64,000 nt of DNA from Takakia lepidozioides. Lineage: Eukaryota > Streptophyta > Takakiopsida > Takakiales > Takakiaceae. Made by a program: the position numbers and the translations under genes. The notes beneath the pieces are model-generated. The model searched no databases. It saw nothing but the letters and a program-made list of their open reading frames with translations, and was not told where the DNA came from. The DNA lies in the NCBI GenBank assembly GCA_030704615.1, contig CM060733.1:35960001-36024000 (forward strand), read 5' to 3'. Below, one piece after another: positions 54,250 to 64,000 of the stretch; position 1 is the stretch's first letter, and every line of letters begins with the position of its first letter.

Positions 54250-55245
54250 CTACATTTGATAAGGGGTCGTGGAGTTGGGAAGCTGACGTGAACCAGTGCG
54301 ATTAAGCAAGTAGATAGCCGTGTGAGCAGCTTCACCCCAGAAGTGTGGATGAACATCGCTTGCATAGATCATGTTGTGTGCTGACTCAATGATGGTGCGG
54401 TTGTCTCTTTCAGCCAGCCCATTTTGTTCCGGAGTGTAAGCACATGTCACCTCGTGCTTGATATTCTTTGCAGCCAAGAACTCTTCAAACTGAGCGTTGC
54501 AAAACTCCATACCACGATCAGACCTGAGGATCTTTATGGTATGCCCAATTTCTCGTATCATCTGTCCTAGGAACCAGCGCAAGCACTCAAGAGTTGTTGT
54601 CGTTGTTTTCTCTTTAATACAGTAGATGACCCGAAAGCCAGAGTGGTCGTCCTTAAACAGGGAAAAATACTTGGCCCCACTTACTGTAGGAACGTTGATG
54701 GGTCCGCACAAGTCACAGTGGACCAAGTCACCAATCATCTCAGCTTTCTCACGATGATCTTTCCAGGGAAAATGTGCCCTATGACTCTTTCCATATGCAC
54801 AACCAATGCCAAAAGATGGATTTTGGCTTCTTCCACTGATAATCAGCCCATCAACCATGTCCTTAGCCTCCATATCTCTAATCATCCGATGATGAATGTG
54901 ACCAAGTTGCAGATGCCAGATATCAATATTCTGGGTGCTATCCTTTTTTGTCTGCACTCCAATCACCTTGGCCGAGAAAGCACTATGGTTGCTGGATCTT
55001 GATGGCAGGACGACAGAGATAAGGAGCCTGTAAATACCGCACTCCTCAATGCCACGCATTACAACCTCCCCTCTAGCCATCAAATGACACCCACCTTGGG
55101 TGTGAAGTATATCAATCCCGCGCTGAACCCCTCGAGAGGTTGAGAACAAGTTTCGACCCAATTTTGGAATGTGAACAACGTCCTTCAAGACACCGTGATG
55201 CTCTTGCCCGTCGACCCTCGCTTTGTAGTTGGCACATTCTCCCAT
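54250..55245 (-). CDS. Copia pre-integrase and integrase
   Basis: A 331-codon frame. GAG-pre-integrase: IDIWHLQLGHIHHRMIRDME. The integrase core has its three acidic sites in VHCDLCGPI, ILRSDRGMEF and EQNGLAERDNRTI, followed by WGEAAHTAIYLLNR. The zinc module keeps one of the usual CxxC cysteines (IGCAYGKSHR). A short later frame (54222-54022) carries the HVRVFGSSAYVHV-type integrase C-terminal region. Confidence 0.88.
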   Translation of the reverse strand: MGECANYKARVDGQEHHGVLKDVVHIPKLGRNLFSTSRGVQRGIDILHTQGGCHLMARGEVVMRGIEECGIYRLLISVVLPSRSSNHSAFSAKVIGVQTKKDSTQNIDIWHLQLGHIHHRMIRDMEAKDMVDGLIISGRSQNPSFGIGCAYGKSHRAHFPWKDHREKAEMIGDLVHCDLCGPINVPTVSGAKYFSLFKDDHSGFRVIYCIKEKTTTTTLECLRWFLGQMIREIGHTIKILRSDRGMEFCNAQFEEFLAAKNIKHEVTCAYTPEQNGLAERDNRTIIESAHNMIYASDVHPHFWGEAAHTAIYLLNRTGSRQLPNSTTPYQM

Positions 55246-55750
55246 GAGGACTGGAACGGACCATATGAAGCAGGTAGCTGGCTGAGAATCTTGGCCATGA
55301 CAGTGTTGTCAGTAAAAGTGTCATCTCCAAGATTTGTGAGCTCACAACGTGCTTCCTCAATCTTGCCAAAGAAATCAGCTATGCTATCACCATCGTCCAT
55401 GGTGATGTCAAAGAAGTGCTGTTGAATGTGATGAATGTTTTCATGGGAATGTTGATCATGCACCTCGAGTCTCGACCAACTTGTCCCAGATGGCTTTTGA
55501 GGTCTTGCAACTCATGACATACTTTAAGATCTTCTCCTCAACGGCTTGACACAAGAGATGGACTGCCTGATTGTCTTTTTTATCCATAAGGCAAGCCCCT
55601 CTGCATTTGACGATGCAGGTTTTGGGGTAGAACCATCAACTACATCCATCAGCTCTTTTCCAAGGAAAAAAACTGGAATTGCTACATGTAGAAATTCTGT
55701 CCTGAGAATTTCCTGATGTTTTCCAAGTCCTTATTGTCAGCCATGCTACG
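55170..55750 (-). CDS. Copia Gag (UBN2-type), broken
   Basis: Starts near 55745 with MADNKDLENI and is read in several frames. The 55463-55185 segment keeps DDGDSIADFFGKIEEARCEL and NTVMAKILSQLPASYGPF, the conserved copia gag core. Stops and shifts in between rule out a product. Confidence 0.75.
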
Positions 55751-55759
55751 AAGACCGAT

Positions 55760-56752
55760 TCCACTGCACGGGGGGGTCCCTATATGTATTTTTTCCATAT
55801 CACGTGTATACAAAGGTATATTTATACTAGGCTATATTTTTAAAATTTGCATTTTTTCCACCCTATCTTTAGGTAATATTGTAAAACCCTTTGTTTTCTA
55901 ACACCCTATTTTTCTTTATAATTTTTTTTGCAACAATCAATTAGACCCTATTTTAAATTGTCATTTTAAATAATTGCAAAATTTCAAAGCATGTACACAA
56001 AACAGTACATTCCATGTAACATAAGTCAAAAGCCGGACCCAAGAGCTTGGATCTAAAGAGTACAAGTTTTGAGATGGTTCAAATGCCATAGTCACTGTTG
56101 AGATTATGGTATCACATCAATCCACTGTGTATCACTGGAATCATATTTGAACTTCAGGTTCCTTCATCCTGATGGATTAGAGCTGGATGAAATATAAGAA
56201 ACTTCACAAGGATGGATACATTATACTGTAGATAAAACCCTTTATTACATTAACGTTCTAAGTAAAACTCTGGATTTTTGGTGACCATTCTAAAACTGGG
56301 TGAAAGAATATTGCCCTACGATATTTTCTAAGTAAAACTTTTCTAAAATTTACCTCAAAAAAATAAATCACGCCCTATATTTGTTCTCACGTGGTTTTGA
56401 AAATAGGGAGTGATCCCCCCAAGCTCCACTGACCAGAAAAACAAAAACTTTAAACTTGCACAAGTTCAGCGACTTGTGGCTGAGAGATCTGACTCTCAAT
56501 TAACGAGAACCCACGAGCAAAATAGCTCACTCGTACACACACAAGCTTGGCAACTTGTTTTTACTGATAAACACGACGGCCTGTTTCTACTCACAAGCTC
56601 AAAATACTTGACTCCTTCAAGCATGGTAACTTGATCTACTTTCCTACTGTATACGCAATGCCCAACTATGACGTCAACCAAAAGATAATAAAAGAACGAT
56701 GGAATAATTAGACTGACATAGCTCGCAGGGAAGGGATACGTGGGCTATAACC
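55760..56752 (-). other. Copia 5' leader
   Basis: AT-rich leader between gag and the 5' LTR. No coding unit recognised. Confidence 0.5.
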
Positions 56753-57081
56753 TATTTGAGCAAAGTAATCACTCGCACAAGAGGCACGTTGACTCACATG
56801 AATGATAAAAAGGAATGTGTTATTTGTAGATCTCAGATTGCACTACACAGCAAAAGCCTCCGTGATTGCCTCACACACTGACTTACTGCAACTCCAGCAT
56901 CTGTACGCATTCTGCCACTGAACTATATAGGTAGTCACACCATTGCCAAGTTTTCATGCATCCTAGGAGCTACATGTAATAACTAATCGTTCCCTAACGT
57001 ATGAAGAACTGTATATACCAAGAACCTGTATAGAGCAACTAACCTCATACCGTATAAGAACCTAGATATATTACTACTACA
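56753..57081 (-). repeat. Copia 5' LTR
   Basis: Direct repeat of 51885-52233, followed by TACTA. Confidence 0.9.
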
Positions 57082-57086
57082 TACTA

Positions 57087-59700
57087 GTTTCATACCAGCA
57101 GTGAATGTTACCATGATGCGTCAATCACATGCTGAGCACTTTGTCTAATAGGAAGAGCAAATCCTTCATGAATACATAAAACCAAACTATACGCACCAAC
57201 TACACATGAATACATGAACCAAATTCGTTTAGTTGGCATGATAACTTGTGCCCTTTTAGCCTTTAAACTCGACTGCTAATCTGTCATGGCAAGAGACTGC
57301 TTAGGGTGTATAGATCTGTCCTTCCTACATGCATTCTGCATGTATATGTTTGTGGTCCTCAACATGATCTAGCGGTTTGCAACGATATAGCTTAAAAGCA
57401 TCAAGCTTGCAAAACTATATCAAAGGTCCAACCACCTAGAAGGCCAGGATCTAGTTAAGAAGTTGTGCACGCATAACCGGAGTAGTTGTCTTTTCAAACG
57501 TTCCTTGTTTGTGAGGTATCCCAAGTCTTCTTTGAGTTTATTTCCAGCTGCATGGTGTGCAAACCTGCAGGTAATGAACTTTTATTTTTCTCCTTTCCAA
57601 TGAACGACATGTAGGCTAGTATATTGTTGGCTTACGACCATACGTACATTTAAGGATATTTTCTACCCTATAGGATGAAGTTCTCAACGGATTTCATCCT
57701 TTCACAGTTCATTACAAATGCCAAAGCTGACAAGATAGGCTTTAAATATGACTATGAAAATATTATACTCAGATGATGTAAGTGAATTTAACGTCTATGT
57801 AAAGGAAAGGGGGTCCAAAACAAGTGCTGATGAGGTCCATAGTGCATCCAATCATCCATAACCAATGTCACCTTATTATTTTTACGTGTTGTTTAATGTA
57901 TAACATTGGGTTTGACTAGTCATATATGTGTATATATATATGCATCATAATTAGTTGTGACCATTCAATGTAGCGTCCCAGTTGTCCCACATGTAGAAAA
58001 TGGGATTTTAGAGCATTTAGTGTAGTCCACTTAATACTATTCGACATTGTGTTCAAATAAACACACTTGATCCTTATAACATAAAGACCCATCAAATGGT
58101 AAGAGAAAAGAGACCAGTATTGGGCGGTTATTTGATTTCTTTCGTAACTAACTATGGCTCCACTTTTTACAAAATCTTAAAGAATCATATAACCCCTAGT
58201 TCCAGTTTTTTCAGATTTTTTTTAATGGAAAGAACCATCACTTTCGGATAATTGTTAAACCTCAAAAAGCTTGCAGTTTTCGTCAAATAAGAACAAGCTT
58301 TTGAGCAAGGAGGAGATCCAAGAGAGGTTAGTTGTTGGCAACTTACTCCCTGAAACGGAATTGCCATAAGGTTAGTATTTACAGATTCACAATAAGAGTA
58401 GAATCTGATCTAGGTATATTTTATAGCGACGGAGATGCTGATACATCCATTAGCCCGTCGAGTGCTATCTTGCCATAGTGTGGGGCAGTCCATTCACTCA
58501 TATTTTTTTGTTGGATGTTTATATAAGAGGTGGTCCGTCTCTCTCCATGGCAAGTCATGAAAAGAATTGAAATAATCTCTACCACGCACACTCTTCCAAT
58601 ATAATATGTTATGTGATGGATGGTTGAAAGTTAACTCAAAGATTATGATCGAGTAACCACTCACTCTTTGATCTCTAGAGAAAGAGGACACCCCATTTAC
58701 AACAAAAACCTTCGAATGAAGTGCCATATTGATATCTATGATCCTTTTGATCAAGAATGTGGTCTAGTGAATAGCACGTCAAATTGAATGACTTTTGACA
58801 AATCAAAGTTGGAACAAAATTCATAAGTGGAAGATAAGATTCCAGGGTGCTTGCTACTTTGCTCGAACAATATCGGATGGTCCTCTCTGTTCAAAAAATG
58901 TTCTTACTGTTGGATCTTGAGACTATCGCAAACAAGTAAGAATCTAGCTACATGAGCAAGCTAGAGAGGAGCAATGACCCATGATCTACCTCACGTAACT
59001 ATAGAACACCAAGTGACTATTCTTTCGCAAGGACCATGCAACAAATTATCCAAATTGGATTGTTCTCTTCTGTTTTTCAACCTTGTTAAGTCAATAGTTG
59101 TTTTTTTGATAGACAATTTAAGTTTTACAAGAGCTCTGCATGTTCTAGTGAATTTAACCTTTCAAGAACTCTAGCACGCACAATGGTCTTCTTTTTAACA
59201 AGGGTGAATCTAAGGTCCCCTCATACTTTTGGGAAGTGATTTTTAGTTTGCCAACAATACTCTAGAAAGAATTGTACATATTGTCACGTTTGCAAATTTC
59301 TCCATGTGAAAATTCAAGCATGTATATTTAAGAAAATTGAAATATTTCTTTCAACTAGATAATGTGATAGATGTATAGCGGATCCTAGTGTGTTGCAATT
59401 GCATTGCGTTGACTTCTACTCTCGACAAATTTGATATATGTCTAAGAAAGTCTAGCGTATGTCACACATTCAATAAATTTGGTACAAATTGCATTGACAT
59501 CATTAATTGTGCCATCAAATTCTAGACGTTGTAACTACAAAAGGAATGCCTATGTATGTACAATTGAGATAATACATATATACAATGCAGTGGCACTGCA
59601 ACAGCTTGTCCGTAGATTGCTATATAGAATTAGGTCCTCATGAGGTACACTACACTAATGCGAGAAGAGATGGAAGGATGCACGTGAGACTTTGGTAAAT
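57087..59700. other. Intergenic, nothing recognised
   Basis: AT-rich; open frames are short and none reads as a known family. It is downstream sequence of the thaumatin-like gene. Confidence 0.4.
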
Positions 59701-59717
59701 TAAACCACAAAGTCCTA

Positions 59718-60809
59718 CTAGGGGCAAAAGACCACTTTGTAGTCGGAGCCAGTGTTGCAGGTGTAGTCGACGTTGTCGCCATCTGTCGAGTAGGAGAAGG
59801 CATTGGGGCAGGCATTTTTGAAGGCAATGGTACCGCTAGTGGGACCACTAGTGTAGGGGCCATCGAGGTTGTAACAGCCATCCCCCACAACACCACTGAG
59901 TGTGTTGGGACTTGTGCAGAATCCGTTCTTAAGGTTGCTGATGACGCAGGTTGGCGATCCACAGTAAAACCCGTCGAGTTGTCCCCCGCTTGTTGGGCTC
60001 ACCCGCATTGGTAGATTATAAGCATTCTGTCAAGTCACAAACATTCATGATCTATCAACTATACTCTTGACAGAAAGATCCACTATAGCTAACCACGACA
60101 TTAATCATTAATTAAAATTGGAACCATCAATTGCAACATGTAATGGTCAATACAATGCCAACTTGAGCTCAAACCTTTGTTATATGCTAAGGATTGTCCC
60201 TAGATTGTCCTCTACAACAGATGTATGATATCAAGTGGGTGTTGTTAGAAGGGAGAGGACATGCATGCATACCACATTGCTGATGTCATAATAATCCAAG
60301 TTGTTGGCCCCACCGATGGTGATTTCAGCAAGGTTGGCTTGGGGCTTGGCAGTGATGCCGACGGATGGATTATTGTTGTTGCCAGGGTAACCCCAGATGA
60401 GGCCACCAGGCCAGTTACTGCCTACATCCATCTGCTGGAAGCCACTGCCAGCCCCCAGTGCATAGCAGTTCACCGACGCTCCAACCTCATTGTCCGTCGC
60501 GCATGCCGTGATGTCTTGCGAGCATTGATTAATGATGTTGATCTTTGCAGCTGCAAAAATAAAACCCCAAATCACATCTCTAGACTCTAGCAACACTACT
60601 ATCGGTCATCAATTGATAGAATTATGATAGCATTACAGATGTGATCGTATGATTTAATGTTATCATGTGTTCAGAACTATTATTATACATTATAACTTTC
60701 ATCAAACCAAACATTCAAGGAGAGTTCACTAACCCTCGACTAAGCTGAGCATACACCAAGACACCGCAATAAGCACTAGGGCAACGATCATCTTGCTCGA
60801 CTTTGCCAT
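59718..60809 (-). CDS. Thaumatin-like protein (PR-5), 220 aa, three exons
   Basis: Secreted defence-type protein of the thaumatin fold; family members bind glucans or damage fungal membranes. Exon 1 60809-60734 begins MAKSSKMIVALVLIAVSW, a signal peptide. Exon 2 is 60550-60273 (AKINIINQC, AGSGFQQMDVGSNWPGGLIW, EITIGGANNLDYYDISNV). Exon 3 is 60026-59718 (NAYNLPMRVSPTSGG, CPNAFSYSTDGD, DYKVVFCP then TAG). Junctions are GT..AG with phases 1 and 0. The mature part has 10 cysteines rather than the 16 of the large form, as in the small-type subfamily. FYDISV-like and YKVVFCP signatures are intact and the frame is complete, so it is probably functional. A TATA box lies about 100 bp upstream. Confidence 0.93.
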
Positions 60810-60908
60810 TGAAAACGTGTGTACAGAGCAATTCCGAGAACTAGGCCGAGAACTAGTAAGATGAAGGTGATGACTACACAATGGTAGTCAGTGCTATCCA
60901 TATCACTA

Positions 60909-60916
60909 TATTTATA
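60909..60916 (-). promoter_or_regulatory. TATA box of the thaumatin-like gene
   Basis: The minus strand reads TATAAATA, about 100 bp before the ATG at 60809. The spacing fits a TATA box with a 5' untranslated region of about 70 bases. Confidence 0.55.
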
Positions 60917-60949
60917 TCTCTTTCTAGAGCTTGCAAAGTATTTCTTAAG

Positions 60950-63540
60950 TCTACACAGTCTTCTAGACTGCGGAACAGTAGATACTAGACCAAGACCCTG
61001 GAATCATTCCTTGGAATATATATCTATTTTAGATTAGTTTTTAAGCTACTTACTAATTATCTTATATCCTCAAGTATTTGGGGTGAACGCAATGTGGATT
61101 AATATTAAGGGGGAAAGGGGCAAAGAGGTTACCAAGAATCCACACACATGATTTGCTTCATTCAAAACAGACAACAAAAGTATATGTATCACAATGCAAG
61201 ACCAAAAAACCAGTTGGACCATGTATTCTCTTTCCCAATAGCAAGAGAAGTGGGTGTATCTTCCATCACTTTGAGTTCACATCTTGTAAATTTTTCAACT
61301 TATCTCCTATTAGTGTGGAATGAGCCAAATTGTCATTTGAGTCAATGTCAAATGTTTCACATAATTTATGGGTGTACGCTGCCTTAAAAGACTAAAGTGT
61401 GGAATGAGAAGTCATTTCATCGAGCGTCAAAAAAGTCAGATGGTGTTATCAAATAAAAACAAGCGGCTAGTTGCGTATGGCTCCTCTTTGTGAATAGTGA
61501 AGTCCATTCTCATGCATGATAGCTTAAAAGTTCATCCATTAATTTTTCATAAATCGTTCAATAAGAGAGGTGTTACCTGGGGAAGGTGTTACTTAGAGAA
61601 GGCATATGATCTTGAAGTAGTTTTTATCAAAGGAGAAGAGGTGACACTTGGGGAAGGCACAACATGGGCTTAGCTATTTCTTTGACAATGATGCATAGTC
61701 TCCTTTTTAGAATAAAGATGAGTCAACAATAAAAATGGACACGTTTGCCGAAGCAAGCGTAAATTATAGTGTCTTTTGACCTCGAAGATGTGCGATTGCC
61801 TTTTGGTGAAGGTGAACACATTTATGACATCCAACATGTGGTTTGAAATTTAAATTAACTAGTGTTGATATAGTATATAGGCAAAAGATTGGTATAAATA
61901 CTAATTATACATTGGTATTTAAAGATCAGACTAGTTTCATATGTGAACATGCTATACTCAAGGAGATATCGGTCTTAAAATCTTGCCCGCCTAGGTACAT
62001 CTCCTTGCCTGAGGCCACCTCCGAATCAACCCAAATGGCCAGCATGCATGCAAGTTTAAGCTGAAGATCGACGGTCCCTATTTGTTGTACAAGCTGATTC
62101 GGGAGAGACGTGCTTTGATCTTACCACAAGGGCATATTGATACTCAAGAGCACGAGGAACCGATACACTTACGGATATAATCCATTCTGAATTGGTCTTT
62201 GATTTGACTTGTATCAATGTGGAAGGCAGGATGGTGGAGCTTACTCCGCAAGGACCAAGTGCTATGGAGCTGTTTGCTTCCTAGAACCATGTTTAGGACT
62301 TATTAGACTGCGAAGCTGATTTTCTAATCTTCTAATCTTCATATTGTTAATCTTCATGTCTTTATATTCTTGTAGTTCAGATACATTAGCTTGGTGTAGA
62401 ATGATGTTCCAACGTGTTCATTGCGTAACGTTTTCCTCTACATCATGGGTTTTATCCCAAAGGGTTTTCCATGAGAGGTTTTTCACCTTGCGACGATGAG
62501 GAGCACCATGGCGGGGTAAATTCCTTATATTCACCTCGTGGGGCTCGGGTCTTTGGAGGGGGGGGAGGGGGGGAGGTTAGATATCTGATGCCCCATACTC
62601 CTTGGCCCCACAAACAGCTTTCTCATTACAGTTGTGTTAGACTTCGTTCCTGCTTTAAGTAGACGACAGTGGGAAGCCATTATACTTGGCTTGACCCGCG
62701 TACCTTGCACAACTAGCTAACCCTACACATGGGGCTAGCTTCATCTTGGCCTTTTGTTGTTTGACAGGATTTGGGGCAATATTCATAGCAATGGCATGCT
62801 ACTAGGTATGGGCTCATCCCAACCAAGGGTTTGGTGTATATCATGGTCTTTCTGAGCTTAAGTAAATTGGCTCTTTTTTCGTATATGCAGCCTGGTGTAC
62901 TTGTGTATGACAAAGCTCTAGATGTTTGTGTTCTTATATGCTTGATGTTCGTAAGCAGGCTTGCGTTGTCCTCCTCTACGCGTACCTTTGCTACTGCTAC
63001 AACAAAGCCCGTCTTTTCCTCAGTTGTACACCCCTAAATTAAACGTGCCTTGAGAAGAAGAACGAATCTCATCCAGGCACAAAATGAAGCTTCACAAGGG
63101 TGCAGTCAACTCCCTGGCCTTTTCTATTACTTGCATAAACGGCGGAAATATAAGAGCGCTACCATACTAGTTTGACTCAACTCTCTAAGACTCCCTAAAT
63201 AGCCTCATAAAAAAAGGTGTCTTGGTACCAATGGATGTTATTTTATGCGTATCTATTTTTTCGACTACTGGCTATAGTCAGCCATCCAAGTGTGAATGCA
63301 AACATGCGATGATCATCGTTTTGATGGTGTGACTTTTGGGATTCTCACGGTGTTGATATTCATTTCATTTTCAACATGAATTTGTTTGAACTTGTTGATG
63401 TGTAATTAATGTAGTATATTATGGGATCTATATTTTTAATTATTCAAAATATAGAGAAAAGATAAAATTCAATATTAATAGTTTTGACATAAGTTCCATT
63501 AGCTATTACCATTATCATATTTATATGCACTATTGTGAAA
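60950..63540. other. Intergenic, nothing recognised
   Basis: No supported gene. A short stretch near 62060-62180 (IDGPYLLYKLIRERRALILP) faintly resembles the end of a gypsy integrase region but is too short to call. Confidence 0.35.
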
Positions 63541-63545
63541 TATTA

Positions 63546-63645
63546 TTTCCCCTCCCCTCCGACAAGAGCCTGAATTGTGGGCTGTCACTCCCAGGTTTTC
63601 TTTAAAATAATAATAATAATAGTAATAGTACTAATAATAAATTAA
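63546..63645 (+). mobile_element. SINE 3' tail, copy 3
   Basis: GAGCCTGAATTGTGGGCTG and CACTCCCAGGTTTTCTTTAAA, then an (AAT)n tail. It matches the body and tail of the SINEs at 33.4 and 33.9 kb. The tRNA-like head is missing. Confidence 0.7.
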
Positions 63646-63817
63646 AATATGCTTATTACAAGCCAAGATAATATTTAGAAGTGCTATAACATTTATACTG
63701 AATATGTGAAGAAACAAGCGGCTCTACCACAAGAGGCTCTGTCCTCTCTCTTTCCTTCGATGATTTTGGGGTTGTTGTTTTATACTTTTTTCACGACTTC
63801 ATGAATCATGCCCCTCA

Positions 63818-63998
63818 ATCCTCCATAGACTAGCTGACTTAATGGATAAGCCTAGTTCTCCGCCTAGGCAAGATGTTCCACAATGCCTCTATCCCTTGCG
63901 GGTCCCATCAACCCTCCATAGACTAGGCAGAATGGATAAACCTAGTTCTCCATTCTCCGCGTAGGCAAGATGTCTCCACAATGCCTCTATGGGACAGA
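63818..63998. repeat. Tandem duplication, about 90 bp x 2
   Basis: CCTCCATAGACTAG...AATGGATAA(A/G)CCTAGTTCTCC...TAGGCAAGATGT(C)TCCACAATGCCTCTAT occurs twice in a row (63818-63890 and 63910-63991). Confidence 0.75.
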
Positions 63999-64000
63999 GC

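Larger units (their letters stand above)
51880..57086 (-). mobile_element. Ty1/copia LTR retrotransposon (decayed)
   Basis: LTRs lie at 51885-52233 and 56753-57081, both TATTTGAG...ACTACTACA. TACTA at 51880-51884 and 57082-57086 is the target duplication. Genes on the minus strand run gag, integrase, reverse transcriptase, RNase H, i.e. the copia order with integrase before RT. A polypurine tract (minus GAGTGGGAG, 52234-52242) abuts the 3' LTR. No tRNA-Met primer site is recognised after the 5' LTR. The LTRs differ by several indels (349 vs 329 bp), so it is older than the chromovirus. Confidence 0.92.

Overview
This is nuclear DNA of a land plant. Host genes are split by GT..AG introns, and recognisable plant families are present: a plant-type NPC1, a thaumatin-like protein, PLS-class PPR repeats, a tocopherol/plastoquinone methyltransferase fragment and a methylcrotonoyl-CoA carboxylase exon. 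The density of fragmented PPR genes and of LINE, Ty3/gypsy and Ty1/copia elements suggests a large repeat-rich genome, perhaps a fern or other seed-free plant. That placement is inference. All calls come from reading translations and repeats by eye.

Layout. 1-2650: minus-strand 5' exons of an NPC1-like sterol transporter, running off the left edge, with a LINE scrap in the next intron. 5.9-19.8 kb: a LINE broken by an 11.9 kb Ty3/gypsy-like LTR element on the minus strand. That element is the most interesting object here. In transcription order it carries gag with two zinc knuckles, protease, a cytosine-5 DNA methyltransferase domain, reverse transcriptase, RNase H, integrase and a C-terminal PHD finger. 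Its long 5' leader holds rearranged pieces of a host MPBQ/MSBQ methyltransferase gene (VTE3 type). 20.3-25.5 kb: PPR pseudogene debris on both strands around one ALWAYS EARLY/LIN-9-like exon. 25.6-32.7 kb: a 7 kb gypsy chromovirus with 0.73 kb LTRs and a perfect 5-bp target duplication, inserted into an exon that looks like methylcrotonoyl-CoA carboxylase beta.

33.2-37.2 kb: two tRNA-derived SINEs inside a duplicated segment, a LINE with an inverted 5' part, a 212-bp tandem repeat and another LINE scrap. 38.2-41.6 kb: a minus-strand host gene of at least seven exons encoding a conserved plant protein of unknown function. 42.9-49.6 kb: a fold-back element, a LINE 3' end, and CACTA-like arrays of palindromic GCGTCGC motifs. 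50.7-57.1 kb: a LINE scrap, a 172-bp near-perfect hairpin and a decayed copia element with LTRs and a TACTA target duplication. 59.7-60.8 kb: a complete three-exon thaumatin-like (PR-5) gene on the minus strand. The right end holds only repeats, including a third SINE tail.

How it works together. There is no operon logic; the window is a few host genes embedded in nested transposons. The methyltransferase- and PHD-bearing element would, if functional, bring its own DNA-methylating and histone-reading activities. In this copy the reading frames are broken in several places, so it is either a decayed copy or contains sequencing errors.
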